64,000 bases of DNA from Parapristionchus giblindavisi (GCA_943737045.1 CALSFV010000213.1:185001-249000); one strand, 5' to 3'. Positions 15,401 through 26,569 are shown, counted from the stretch's first letter. Translations and numbers: made by a program. Notes: generated from the sequence alone by a model not told the origin.

Positions 15401-18400
15401 AATGTTTGAATAAACCCGCACTTAAAGGGCATATCTAAGTTGCTTCATTATCGGATCCAATTTTGTGTTTTGACCACAGACTGAGTCAAAGTATGGGATA
15501 TTCAAACATAATAATATAATTACAAACAATGTGGTAACAACAATAACGACTGCAGCATGAAGATAAATTCTTATTCTTCTTATGCCATTACGTCTATTGA
15601 CGGGATTCTAATCTTTAGTGAATCCGATATGATGTCATCTATGTTTTCCGAATGACACAGCAAAAAGTCAAGATATTTTAGAAAATAATCCTGTAATGCT
15701 CTTTTGACATGAACTGTTCATCTATTTTCTCAATTAGTCCGTAACTTATTTCAATTTAAAAGTCAGTCGAAGTGACATATAGTAGATGAAAGTATATCAC
15801 ATAGATGGTAAAAGTTCGCGAAATTGTGAAATTCATCAAATTTATCTATTTATTTATACGGAACCGTGTTTCTTGTAAACTCATAAATTATTGTTGTTAT
15901 GAAATTTTATTCCTTTTTATTGTAGATGTCCGTAAGAAATCGTGGACTGGAGATAAACTTCCGATCGATGCGGGAAAGGAAACTGCCATACAAATTGATA
16001 AGGTAAATAATATCTCCATATCGAAAGTGTTTACTTTCACAATATTATCATTTGTTTCATTGCTCTTTGGCAAACAATAGTCTTTAAATGCTTTAGTAAG
16101 TTAATAGAATATTTCTTTACTTTGTTTATTCAATGTTGAAAGGCAAGGATGAATTGAAATGTAGAGTATCTCTCTACTAGTATGATATAAGATCCTATAT
16201 CCCGGAACCTCCTTCTCGTCTCCCTAATTCCCGGCTCTATGTCGAATTCATTTGAGTAGATATGTCAGATGAAACTTTATGTGCGCGGAGAATGAGAAAT
16301 AACAAGGACTGCGTTAGACTAATAAAATTCTTGGATATCTCGATAGACAAAACATAAAATTAATTTGAGGACGGCAAGGGACTTGGACTATCTATCGTGG
16401 GTGGATCAGATACTGTATTGGGTACGGTAGTCATTCATGAAGTATATCCTGATGGTGCAGCTGCCGCTGATGGGCGATTACGACCAGGAGATCAAGTATT
16501 AGAAGTAAGATAGAATCATATTGAGATATTGAATAAGAATGATGATTGAGGTGAATGGAACAACTCTAAGAGGAGTATCACATGAAATGGCTATATCATT
16601 GTTGAGGAGAACACCACCAAAGGTATACTTTATCGTTTGTTATCCATCAAGACGAGTTCATTCCAATAAGTTAAAAAAATTTCGGAATTTAGTATTCTTT
16701 GAAACTTTGAAAAATACAATTTCAGAAATGTGTAAAACGAGTATGAACAAAAACAATTTATCAAATATTTTAAAAATATTCAGGTCCGTTTATTGATCTA
16801 CCGTGATGCTAATCTACAGATGTCAATGCTGGATCCCACTCAGATCTACAATATGTTCGAGATTGAATTGACCAAAGTACTCTTTTGAATATGTATCTCT
16901 TTTCAGTTATTTGCATCGTATATGTTGGGATTATATATAATTTGATGATAATGAGTGATTTTGGGTCATTTATTTATTGAATCAAGAATCAAAAAAGCTT
17001 TAACTATTATATAATGCTTAGAACTGTTTGCACAGTGACCGTTGAGAGAATGGAAGAGATGGTTGATTATGGATCATAAGGAAAGATAAATAAATAAACA
17101 AATAAAGATCCCTTCCAATTCCCTTGATATCTAGTATATATACAGCTGGAAGTAAAAGGAAGTTTGGAGAATATCCTGAAATCCTAATGAATTGTGACAA
17201 ATAGTGTGAGAGGGTCAGTGACGTCATTCTTTCATTTCAACGTCGTCGTCTCAATTGACGTTTACTGACAATGAAGGGTACTAGCAGGGGAAAATCAGTC
17301 AATTCGAAAAAAAGTTTGAAAAAAATATCTGAAATTATCTTTTGAAAAAAAATTATATTTTACTAACCATTTCCATATGGTTTCATTTAATAGGTAAGAT
17401 TTCATTTTAAAAATCAGTTACAATTCGATTCTCAAAGATATAACATTGATAACTCAATTAAAACTGAAGAAAATTGAGTTGTAAAACAGTAGAAATACAA
17501 TTGTATAATTAACAGAAGCCAGGTCGTGGTCTCGGATTATCAATAGTTGGACGTAAGAATGAGCCTGGTGTTTATGTCTCTGAGATCGTTAAAGGAGGTG
17601 TAGCTGAAGCTGATGGAAGATTAATGACTGGTGATCAGGTATGTTAATCATTATTATATATTATTTAATCTTTTCGATCGATAATGCACTAGTGTAATTT
17701 GCATGATTCGCGGTGCTAACTAATTAGCTTCATTGTAAAAATAACGCTTGTTTTGGTACTCATACAATTTAAATTAATTAGACTCTTTTCCAGATTCTCG
17801 CCATCAACACTGAAGACTGTGCTAATTCAATGCAAGAAGAGGTTGCGGCTACTCTCAAGGTACTTCATATTTTTAAGAATATGTTATTTAAATTTTAAAT
17901 TATAATATATGAAATGCATTCAGACATGCGTGGGTAAAGTTCAACTGAAGATTGGCAGATGGAAGGTTAGCGAAGCTACTGATAAGGTAAAATAATCAAT
18001 AACACATGGAACTACCGTATTCTATCTATTGTAATAACACCATAACTCTTTAACACAATATCGTCCATAGTTAGCAGCATTCGTAGATATCAGAATTCGT
18101 AAAGGCGCACCCCAAGCTAATTTTACTCTCTGCATTTGCAAAGCTCTCTCGTAGACAAGACTGTGGCCAGAGTGGAGAGTTTGAAATTAGCTCGGGGGTG
18201 TGAACTAAAGCAAATTTAATGTAAAATTCAGTTTGTCGTTTTAAATTGATTGCTTTAGGTTCTCGCAGCTGCAGCTGCAGCATACGGTAAAGGATCGATG
18301 CCACCGGTAAGATTATCGATTTTTATTCAGATATTTATTCAATTCTTTAGCATATTCAGATGGTGAAACTGCCTCCACCAGCACCTAGTGGCATGAATGC

Positions 18401-19483
18401 TGTAAGTTGTTAAAACTCATTGGATTATCGATTATCTAAACTCCGCCCATTTGCAGACTCCCATCTCACCAAGTCCAAATCGTGTTATCATAACTCGTAC
18501 TCCACCAGAAGGAGAGGGAGGAGCTGTGACTGACCCTGTCTCTTCTAGTTTGAGTACAGGATTGAGTCCAGTAGCAGAAGAACCATCTAGTGGAGATCAG
18601 GTTGGGCATAAATGGTTTCGTATCATTCAGTTACACCAAATTCGTTTTTTTGGGTAGTATTCGTAGTGAGGATGATGTGCGTGAGTGATGAAAGGCTTGA
18701 CGATGTTTTGTCATTCACCTCTTTTCCTCTCCATCTCCATCTCCAGTCCCCTCCCCACCATTTCTCTCCTCTCTCCTCCACCCATCCCACTCCCCTCCCC
18801 TCCCCTCCCCTCCCTCCCCACCCCCTCCACTCCTCCTTAACTCTCGTCTTTATCCAATGTAGTATCTTTCTATAGATATCCCCTGAGACCATCCACGTCT
18901 TAGTCTTTTTTCTCCATTCTTACTTTATTTATCGCATTTGCCTATAGTTTTATCAATATTACGAGTCGTAGATAATACTCTTGCAGTCTATTGTAAAATA
19001 TACTTTTGTTTTATCGATTGTCCGGCTATATATATTTCTACTGAAAAGAATATAATGTGACATTGAATCAACTTGTTCGATATTTTCATCTGTTTATTAT
19101 ATTGTAATTTGTTTTCAGAAGAGTATCAATATGGATGAGAATAAGAACAATAATGTAACAGAAGTTCAATTAAATCCCAATCTCTTCGAGGAAGGAAGCG
19201 ATTCATTATTGATTGAATTGAGAAAGGTTTCATTTCCTTTTTCAGTTATCCAAACATTATTACTTGAAATTTTCTTTTCATATTTGAAAATAAAATAAAA
19301 AATTTTCAATCGATATATTAAAATTGTTTGTTGTAAGAAGAAACCAAATCTAAAATTGGAATAGTTGTGAAAGATGTCTAAATGGAGAACGAAGAATACG
19401 CGTACTGATTGGGGACTAGATGAAAGAGAGGAAGGGGGAGAGGGAGGGAGAGGGAGAAGTATGGAAAGGGAGAGGAAGAGGAA

Positions 19484-19522
<39 letters not shown>

Positions 19523-19884
19523 GTAGAAAGGGAGATGGAAGCAGTTGATTATGTCTTTTGTTGCAGATACCCGACCAACAACTAGGAATGGGAATAGGTA
19601 AACGAACGAGAGGTATTCTTGTCACTTCACTACAACCGGGTTCTGCAGCCGCACAAAAGCTCAAAGTCGGCGACCGGCTTTTAGCAGTCAATTCTGTGGC
19701 TATCACGGATCAGGTAAGAATTATGAAGACGATGTTTACTAAGTATATGTATACTACACAGATGTTGAAACTATGTAAATCTAAGACGGAGTAATTTCAG
19801 TTATCAGCCGTGACGTATGTTAAAGCGAGTGGTGAACGTCTTTTCCTTCAAGTAGCACGACCTCGATCTACTCCTACAACGTAA
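465..19884 (+). CDS. mpz-1: Multi-PDZ scaffold protein, MPZ-1/MUPP1 type (3' part, six PDZ domains)
   Basis: Non-enzymatic scaffold; known relatives use PDZ domains to gather receptor and channel C-termini at membranes. Phase-consistent exons: 465-533, 1015-1071, 1444-1516, 1735-1815, 1864-1961, 2255-2361, 2546-2668, 2736-2839, 2885-3111, 5269-5589, 5875-6011, 6055-6118, 6202-6309, 6357-6432, 6483-6637, 6771-6998, 7102-7233, 7393-7681, 7825-7939, 7987-8065, 8434-8547, 11849-11914, 11970-12023, 13832-13910, 15926-16002, 16370-16504, 16551-16622, 16784-16876, 17516-17638, 17794-17859, 17924-17986, 18259-18306, 18360-18401, 18457-18600, 19119-19226, 19567-19713, 19801-19884; about 1385 residues. 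PDZ domains: 1735-2668, 6357-6900 (loop FGISIVGG), 7825-8547 (LGISLAG), 16370-16876 (LGLSIVGG), 17516-17986 (LGLSIVG), 19119-19880 (MGIGK, atypical). Linkers are acidic or Pro-rich. The real start lies upstream of the window or in unseen exons. The multi-PDZ call is firm; orthology to mpz-1 is an inference. Confidence 0.93.
3672..4128. repeat. Pyrimidine-rich low-complexity tract with a 15-bp tandem block
   Basis: This intron section of the PDZ gene is nearly pure C/T. At about 4051-4125 a roughly 15-bp unit (CCTTCCTCTCCCTCT) repeats five times. Long Ser/Pro/Leu reading frames here are composition artefacts. The rest of the intron (3112-5082) shows nothing recognisable. Confidence 0.9.
5083..5160 (+). 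other. Candidate alternative first exon of the PDZ gene
   Basis: An ATG at 5083 opens 26 codons (MDSD, then a Pro-rich stretch) ending exactly at a GT donor in phase 0, which joins in frame to the exon at 5269. No AG acceptor stands just before it, only an A-rich AT tract, so it fits a first exon from an internal promoter rather than an internal exon. It would give a shorter isoform lacking the first PDZ domain. Inferred from splice phase only. Confidence 0.5.
8098..8316 (+). mobile_element. LINE (non-LTR) reverse-transcriptase C-terminal remnant
   Basis: A 72-codon frame in a PDZ-gene intron contains TRGHPMKL followed by [13 protein letters not shown]. This resembles the C-terminal end of Jockey/CR1-type non-LTR reverse transcriptases (RGHxxKL...RVxxxWNxLP). 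It lies in sense between exons 7987-8065 and 8434-8547 and lacks all polymerase motifs, so it is a 5'-truncated dead insertion. The family resemblance is recognised by eye. Confidence 0.7.
9168..10947. mobile_element. Foldback (long inverted repeat) element, 1.8 kb, in PDZ-gene intron
   Basis: The outer arms, about 9168-9560 and 10560-10947, are reverse complements (for example GACCTAGGACCAATGTTAG near 9364 and its complement near 10740). The interior holds two direct copies of a roughly 220-bp block (10080-10300 and 10370-10590) plus an inverted copy (about 9590-9740), each containing a CTCGACGAGCTCTTCAATAT-like core. No transposase frame is visible, so it looks like a non-autonomous foldback/MITE-like element. 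It fills most of the 3.3-kb intron 8548-11848. Target duplications were not identified. Confidence 0.8.
12241..12411. repeat. 57-bp tandem repeat, three copies
   Basis: A C/T-only unit beginning TCTTCCCCCTATCCC recurs exactly at 12241, 12298 and 12355, then decays. It lies in the intron between exons 11970-12023 and 13832-13910. The copies look identical, so the array is young or homogenised. Confidence 0.9.
13290..13380. repeat. CT-rich low-complexity tract
   Basis: Pyrimidine-rich stretch (CCCCTCCCCTCC type) in a PDZ-gene intron. No gene is seen in the surrounding 12420-13831 intron sequence. Confidence 0.8.
14160..14262. repeat. GA-rich microsatellite-like tract
   Basis: (GA)n/(GGAGA)n purine tract in the intron 13911-15925. 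Nothing else in that intron is recognisable. Confidence 0.8.
18101..18205. mobile_element. Short foldback MITE-like repeat, family 'F', copy 1
   Basis: A roughly 105-bp imperfect palindrome: the left half carries AGCTAATTTTACTCTC, the right half GAGAGTTTGAAATTAGCTCG. It belongs to a dispersed family with further copies near 34.5, 45.3, 45.7, 53.4 and 54.9 kb and a partial copy near 35.9 kb. This copy lies in the intron 17987-18258 of the PDZ gene. Confidence 0.75.
18735..18845. repeat. CT-rich low-complexity tract
   Basis: Pyrimidine tract (CCCCTCCCCTCC type) in intron 18601-19118 of the PDZ gene; reading frames over it on either strand are compositional. Confidence 0.8.
19425..19520. repeat. 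GA microsatellite
   Basis: A GGGAGAGGGAG-type run ends in about 15 perfect GA dinucleotides, in the intron 19227-19566. Confidence 0.9.
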
Positions 19885-21150
19885 TCAATATCTATACCCT
19901 GATTCCATCATTGACGGGTTTCGCACGGAATTCTACCGTAATCCTAGTTCTAGTTTTTTATTACTTTGATCACATTTAAACATTGCTCCAATCATGGGTA
20001 AAATAGTTTCATTTTCATTAATTTAGATTGTGTCAATTAATAATCTGTTTAGACGAATTGTATGAAATTCGCAAATATTTCAAGTTCGGTCATTCCCCTT
20101 GTTGAATTTATTTCGCTATTATTAATAATAAATTCTAGTCGTCATCTTATTTCTAGTCATTCATATTTTATCGTCTAGTCAACTTTTCTCTGTCACTTTC
20201 CGGTTTTGTTGCCTAAATATCGATTGATATAGAAGAGCTTCACTATATTCTTTCTCAAATTGCCACATTTTTAATTGAATCATTCATTGTCTCTGAAAAC
20301 TTTCCATCGATAATACAATCTATCGTATATCATAAACGTTAATTACTGAAAGCTTACATTATTCTTTTAATAGCTGCGAAATCTCTGAACCTCACAGCAT
20401 CTTCTGAACTTTTATTTTTAAATGTAGAGTATACTAAATGGTATGAAGATGTACTATCGATGTCATGTTTTCTTAGTTGTATACTGCATAGGATGATAAT
20501 AATGAAATTGAATAATCAAAAATAAATAAATTTTAAAATGTTTGCTCGAAATCCTGCCAGATCATCACGGTTCTACACATAATTAACCATCTTCCTCTTT
20601 ATCTCTTCAAATTTTTCTTTCATCGCAATTTATTGATTTTCGTACGCTTTTGTTCAAATTGTTAGAAAATTATATAAAGAGATTTAATTTTATCCCCGGA
20701 TTTTGTTGTGTTTACAAACAAATAAATATTATTACATGACGTTTATTCAAATAATGTTTCAAAATATGATAATTGCAACTATTTGTTTCACTGAGCAATT
20801 CTTGCTCGAGAAGAAAGGGACGAATGATTTTGCCTTTTTTTTGCTTGACAAGAATTTCAGAAATTTTCAAATACACTGTCCTATATCTCAAAACTAGCCA
20901 TAATGCTTTTTGCGAATGTTTTTGATTCACTAACATTTTATCGGAATAAACAGCCAAAAAGACGAGCGGGACAAACAGTTTTTCAAACCGTTGCCTCACT
21001 AGACACGAACATGTGTTAGAGAGAAGTGAACGAGTATTGGAAACAATTTAAAAATACATTTATTACAAATGAGATCAACAAGTAGAACATATAATTATTT
21101 ATATGGAAGTTCACTTTTATCAGATTTTTTTTCTGGCTAGTAACAATGAA
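19885..21150. other. 3' flank of the PDZ gene, no gene seen
   Basis: AT-rich sequence after the stop codon, with AATAAA-type candidate poly(A) signals near 20520. Reading frames at 20703-20999 overlap on both strands and show no family feature. Nothing else supported. Confidence 0.5.
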
Positions 21151-21157
21151 AAGGTCG

Positions 21158-23056
21158 TTAATCTAGGGTGTATTTTCTGGCTAGCAACAATGAAAAGGTC
21201 GTTAAAGATGGAGACCCACGAGTTTTTTCGTAATAAGACTGTTCGGATAGTATGATAGAGATTCCAAATGCATTAGTGCTAACAGTAGATTGATCAACCA
21301 TAGAGTTACATAGAGATGAAAAGAATGAACAGAATGCTGGTCTACTCTTGATCAGAGTGGATTCTTCTTCTGTTATTGATTGATCTGAAGTTTGTCCAGA
21401 TATCGATTGATCTGGTATCGAGTCGTACGAGATAATGGCTTGGAATGGTCCGTAGAGACTCCATGATTGAATCGATAATCGATTACCGTATGACTGGTAC
21501 CATGGAGACGGTAAATCAGTGGAGCAGTGACTAAACAATATTTTAAAAATAATAGTCGTTATCGGGGGTTTTCCAGTAATCGATATGCAATACATACCGT
21601 ATTCCTCGTGGTCGTGAATCCTTGTTCGTTTTCACTTCAAGACCTGCATAGACACACCACAGCGTTCTCATGACTTTCAAAGCAAGAACGACCGCTCAAC
21701 ATACAAACTCTCTCGAATACAATGGTCTCTCCTTTGTCTTGCTTTGGAAGAAAAATAGCTTGGACCAGACTCAAATTAAATTATTTCCAAAAATAAACAA
21801 TTGTAGAAAAACTTACTTTAATGACAATGGAGCACGAGTCATAGTCCGTTTTCATCGTGTTCCCAGGTAATCCAACCGATAATTGATACGTTCTTATCTT
21901 TTTGGTAGCATTCAATACCATCAGGCTGCAATTATCGATTGACTAAAAATATTTTATCGATCGATAACCCACATCGTCGTTACAGTATCTTCCACCGTAT
22001 CCGTCAGGACACAGACACTTGGTGCAATCATTGACATCCTGTACGCCGCCATTCTCACATTTTATCTTGGTCCCGGCGCAGTTGTCTAATATCGATTGAT
22101 TACAGTAATCCAATGAGTTATTGATTACCGTAACATCCATAGAATGTATTGATAAGAGCTGTGTCATAGAATGAAGGACTTCTGGTATGTAGCATCCGCC
22201 GCTGTTAGTGTAGATTGACCATTTGAACTGAATCTGCAAAACGGCAACATTTATTACTTTTATATATTTATATTATTCTTATAATTTTTTATTCATTATA
22301 AACACATTTTCAAAATTCTGGGAACATAGTCAATTGGTGGTGTTTGTAAAGTTAAAGTTCTTACAAAGTGTCTGAATAATGGAGTAAGCTGCCGTATTCA
22401 TAGGGGATTCCGAGATTATCCGATGAATCAGTGTATTTGTCAAAATTATGTTCCGAACCATTCTGAATCAGTTGATTTTACATATTTCCAATGAAGAGTA
22501 TCTTTTATTCTTCACAACGCTGTATTGTCCCATAATCAGAAAATGGAGAAATAGTTTGTAAAATGAAGAATCCGCAGATAAAGAAAAAAATTAGCTATAC
22601 CAAAATATTTTCCGTTTGAACGGTGACATAGTCATCTCGATCACCTCTTGATTGTGTATGAAAGACTCCAAGAAGATGTTCAACCTCATGGATTACAGTA
22701 CCCAACTGAAATGAGGATACAGTAGGAATGGGGGATATTGTAAATTATATGATACATGGGTCTTATGCTACTTTCGGAGCATAAAAATGCACGAATTTCG
22801 AAATTCATAGATGATGACAGATTTACAGGAATCAGCAAGGCTCATTGTTTGCTCTCCACCAACCCTTCCTACACTGGAGGAGCAACCGTTCATCGCATAT
22901 ACAGTAACCCTGAATATATAACGACTACTGTATTCTCTTCTATATCGATTGGATTACGGTACCTATCAACTCCGGGACCACCCTCGCTGAACCGTACACA
23001 AGTTCGTTTCTCCCAATGAGAGAGTGCAGTATGGAATGTTTCTCGAACATGATCTC
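21158..23056 (-). pseudogene. Astacin (NAS-type) zinc metalloprotease with EGF and CUB parts; 5'-truncated and frameshifted
   Basis: Exons read downward: 22963-23056, 22819-22909, 22601-22705, 22365-22462, 22129-22233, 21973-22085, then probable 21817-21942 and CUB pieces at about 21640-21690, 21598-21643 and 21430-21535. The catalytic signature HEVEHLLGVFH followed by RGDRD is intact, as are CSSSVGRVGGEQ and a Tyr-containing YGSLLHY. A Cys-rich EGF module (CENGG...CLCPDGYGGRYC) and CUB-like GLEVKT follow. Damage: no signal peptide or propeptide upstream; exon 22129-22233 has 105 nt where phases demand another length, and the family's linker between YQ and PSFYD is missing; the next 'intron' (21943-21972) is only 30 nt; the CUB frame is also broken. 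It is probably a pseudogene; assembly error is the alternative. Confidence 0.75.
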
Positions 23057-23061
23057 CTGAT

Positions 23062-23429
23062 ATTACGAGGAGGAGGGTAGTGGTCGCATTCACCTCCTGG
23101 ACCTGCGGCTCCAAGCTCTCCGGTCTGTCCATCCTGGAGCTCCAGGAGGTCCAGCGGGAACATGTACCTCCTCGACGACTCCGGATGTTCCAGCGGCTCC
23201 CTTCTGTCCAGGCTGTCCGTTGGCTCCGAGAGGTCCCTGAGTTCCGGCTTGTCCGGGCTGTCCAGGCTGTCCGTCGGGTCCGGGGAATCCGTCCTGTCCG
23301 TTGTTTCCGTTGGGTCTCTTGGGTCCAGGGTTTCCGGGAGGTCCGGGAGGTCCGGCGGGGCAGTCGAAGCAGAAGTCTTCGGGGTTAGGCTGACCATCGG
23401 CAGCAGCATCTTCTCCGTTGACTCCATGT
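23062..23429 (-). pseudogene. Cuticle collagen, 3' piece (frameshifted), joined to astacin exons
   Basis: Read from 23429 downward, an AG-flanked exon encodes a Gly-X-Y region: [18 protein letters not shown], more GXY triplets, [16 protein letters not shown], then after a frame change [14 protein letters not shown] and the Cys-containing end CDHYPPPR. This is the usual C-terminal pattern of nematode cuticle collagens. Lesions: the triplet rhythm breaks at GPKRPNG, a frameshift falls at GAPG/DGQ, and the stop is lost because the sequence runs into an astacin splice acceptor. Its N-terminal half is absent on this strand but appears inverted at 23533-23678. Confidence 0.8.
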
Positions 23430-23532
23430 CTAAATCACGAAATCATCAGTGATCATTAGACAAATATCGTTGACCTCGAACATAGCAGATATGAATGAGA
23501 TCATAGAAATAGATAAATCATTCAACTATCCT

Positions 23533-23678
23533 TCCATTTACCCACGACGAAGACGTAGTCGCTGCCCCTGCCGCCCAAGAGGGATCATGCTGCTCATGCA
23601 AGGCCGGTCTTGCTGGACCTCCCGGACCTCCCGGAGTTGACAGACCCGATGGAAAGGGCGGACATCCTGGAGTGCTTT
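23533..23678 (+). pseudogene. Cuticle collagen, N-side piece in opposite orientation
   Basis: On the + strand a frame reads VVAAPAAQEGSCCSCK, then a GXY start [13 protein letters not shown] and GGHPGV. The paired cysteines before the first GXY block are typical of cuticle collagens. The piece stops in the residues (HPGV) where the minus-strand piece begins (HGVNGED), so the two look like halves of one ancestral gene separated by an inversion. A shorter relative without the GXY part occurs at about 58490. Confidence 0.7.
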
Positions 23679-24048
23679 ATTCAGTGCCCAGCTCTCACAA
23701 CCATATAATACCGATTGAACAGTCTGCGTTTATGTGCCATTGGGATAGCCTTATTAACCATGAATGCCCTATGTTTATCTGATAGCTATCGTTAAATAAC
23801 CCCTGTCACCTTCGCCAAGTGATTTCTATTATTAAAATTATTTTTCTCATCGTTTCTGTATTTGTTGTCGCATCTGTCACGTGTGTATCAAATAAATAAA
23901 TAAATAAATAAATCAATATGTCATTTCTTTAATTTGATTTAAAACAAAAAAAAATCAACCAATGCCGAGTGCATGTCTTCACTAAATAAATTGACCGATA
24001 ATTTTGTATTCGAGTCCTTTATTTTCACAATCATTCTTCTGATTTGCA

Positions 24049-24265
24049 ATGTTCGGAGACGGTTCCTCCTCTCTTCTCTTCTTCATTCACACATTCTTAT
24101 TGTCATCTATAGTAAGTTCAATAATGTCCATGTTTGATCTTTGATCTTTTGTACTTTCAGACTGTGGTCGTGGTACTTGCCATGTGTGGAGGCGGAGATA
24201 AGAAAAACAAATCACTTAAAGCTGTTAGCCAGACCGGTGCACCGACACAAACTGCTGGCAACTAA
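24049..24265 (+). CDS. Small two-exon protein, 55 aa, hydrophobic N-terminus (copy A)
   Basis: Exons 24049-24111 (21 codons) and 24161-24265 (34 codons plus TAA) join in phase 0 over a 49-nt GT...AG intron. The product starts MFGDGSSSLLFF, has a hydrophobic stretch over about residues 9-29 (ending VVVVLAMC), then CGGGDKKNKS and a Thr/Gln tail. It could be a signal peptide or a single membrane anchor with a 25-residue basic/polar tail. I do not recognise the family. A near-identical copy lies inverted at 25212-25428 and a truncated third copy at 58893. Conservation of both exons and of the reading frame between copies supports a real gene. Confidence 0.65.
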
Positions 24266-25211
24266 ATACGGATTCTGAGCGGCCTAGACTCGCTTTTAGT
24301 CATACCCTGAATAACGATAAATTGTTCAGCACTTATTGTTAACAACTGTGATAGAAACAAATAGTATACAATTAAAATTAAACTAATTAAACTAAATTAA
24401 ATTAAACTTTTTTTGATATAGCAACGAAAATTATAGCAAAAGTGCAAACATAATCACACCAATGTGATCATGTGATAAAATGTTCAATGCAAATATTATG
24501 TATTGTTAAGCAATTTTTTCGATATCACTGGTTTCTTTTCTATCGTTTGAAAATAAAACCAAAAAACAGAATTGTCAGGGATAATTCGTTTAACCTTATA
24601 ATAAACATTTATCAATCCATCGTCCGGTATCAAACGTCTGACACCTACGTGGATCGTTTGATGCATATGTTTGTATAGTGTTAGATCACTATTTGAAATT
24701 CCTGGAACTGCATATGTCTACTGTGAGAAGTTGCCGTATCCTCCGATCAATAATGTGTGCACAGCCATGGTTACCGTAGTCGACATTACTTTTCTATCCA
24801 CTTGGGACGCAACACATTGTTAAGCGCTGGCAATTGGCGCTGAGGAAAATGGATCATGATCATGTACTTGATCATATTGTAGATCATTATAACTAGAATT
24901 ATTACTTACTAAAATGAAACTGAGTCTGCATATTTCTTGGCTTACACGTTTTTCCTAAATATTTCCAAATTGTATTGCAATATTTTAGCCCAACGATATT
25001 TTGATTAGACCCAATTTTTACAGGATCATGGCCGAAACACTGAATTTTTCCTTACAAAACTAACTCATTTTTAATATCTCCCATTATTTCTTTATTTCAA
25101 CTTGTATTTTTGTTACTTAGACATGTATTACAAATGATACAAGTAGTGAATAATTTACTATTATTCGGGGTGTTCTTTCGTAAAGGGGAGTCTTCACTTT
25201 ATGGTGTATCC

Positions 25212-25428
25212 CTAGTTGCCAGTAGTTTGTGTTGGTGCACCGGTCTGGCTAACAGCTTTAAGCGATTTGTTCTTCTTATCTCCGCCTCCACACATGGCGA
25301 GTACCAAGACCACAGTCTGAAAGTACAAAAGATCAAAGATCATACATGATCGATATTGAACTTACTATAGATGACAATAAGAATGTGTGAATGAAGAAGA
25401 GAAGAGAGGAGGAACCGTCTCCGAACAT
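25212..25428 (-). CDS. Small two-exon protein, 55 aa (copy B, tail-to-tail with copy A)
   Basis: Exons 25366-25428 and 25212-25316 mirror copy A with the same lengths and intron size. I see two amino-acid changes (a Val to Leu in the VVVVLAM stretch, an Ala to Thr near the end) plus synonymous changes such as AAG for AAA; the stop is TAG. Both differences keep the frame, and synonymous change outnumbers replacement, which suggests selection. The copies face each other across about 950 bp of unrelated AT-rich DNA (24266-25211) in which I see nothing else. Confidence 0.65.
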
Positions 25429-26569
25429 TGCAAATCAGAAGAATGATTGCGAAAATAAAGAACACGAATTCAAATTATCGGTTAATTTAATCAAATCATG
25501 CACTCGTCACCCCATGATTTTAAAATCTATTTAATGTCTAATATCACATTAATTTCCAATGCTATTCATTTATGATTTTAACGATCAATAAACAGAATTA
25601 TATAGAATACAACAAATAGTGTACGGTATGTAGCACAACTGTTGATATCTTTATGTCCTCACAGTTTATTCACTAACTGTTCAACATTAAGAAATGACCA
25701 AAAATCAATCAAGGGGATGTGCTGCATTAGATACAAAATGCTGCTGCATAACCTAAGAGGATCAAGCGAAGACTATCCAGCGTTTATTGACCATATGTAA
25801 CGTCGAAATACATAAATTTAGAGCGGCAGGCAAGATAACGTCTGTTCCCAACTCATTTTATGATATAACTTACCTTATTTTATGAGATAACTTAACTTAC
25901 AGATTGGCATCGATAAAATTGAATTCATATGGAAAATGAGAAAATTCTTTTCTTTCTTTTTTATTTACATCTAGAAAATAGATTACGCTCGAAGCAATTA
26001 TATTCAACTAATTGTGTTCCGCTGCAAACGTTGTTGTCTTGTCTTCCTGCTCCAATATTCTCACGAACGTAATCTATTGTCAGTTTTATGTCCTCCATTC
26101 TGTGCTCTCCATCCACTCATCGACGTTTTCATCATGCTCACATCTGTTTCACAATTTCGGTAGGTAGCGTGTATGTTTTCTGGTTCATTGTAGCGGAATA
26201 ACAAATTCATTCTTCATTCTAAACACATTCTTATACAATTTGGTGTTAAAATCTTGGAAAGTAGATGAAAAAGTGAAAAGTATTATAGTGTAGTTAGAAA
26301 AGCAGCATAGCTTCGTAATTTACAAACTCTTACAACGAGTGTTCGTATATATAGCGAGCACTCGATCGAAATCGACCACAAGATCAAGGCTTTTCGCCGA
26401 CTCTCCGAAGTTTATTGATTTTCATTTGTTAGCTTATTTATTATACATATATTTTTTGCCGAAGTGATAATAAGATGGATAATATGAAATGTGACGCAAT
26501 TCTTAAATTAAAATGGAATATAGAATAAGAATATGTATATGGATATTCTATAGGTTGTCCAATACTTAA
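25429..26569. other. Intergenic, no gene seen
   Basis: The first about 60 bp continue the upstream sequence shared with copy A and with 58830-58892 (5' flank of the small gene). The remainder is AT-rich with no supported feature. Confidence 0.5.

Noticed and set aside
18612..18892. Opposed frames of 87-89 codons (Pro/His-rich plus, Gly/Trp/Arg-rich minus)
   Set aside because: They lie over a pyrimidine-rich intron tract; no splice or family support.
23080..23452. Val/Arg/Ser-rich + strand frames
   Set aside because: Antisense of the GXY collagen exon; the repeat structure of collagen keeps other frames open.
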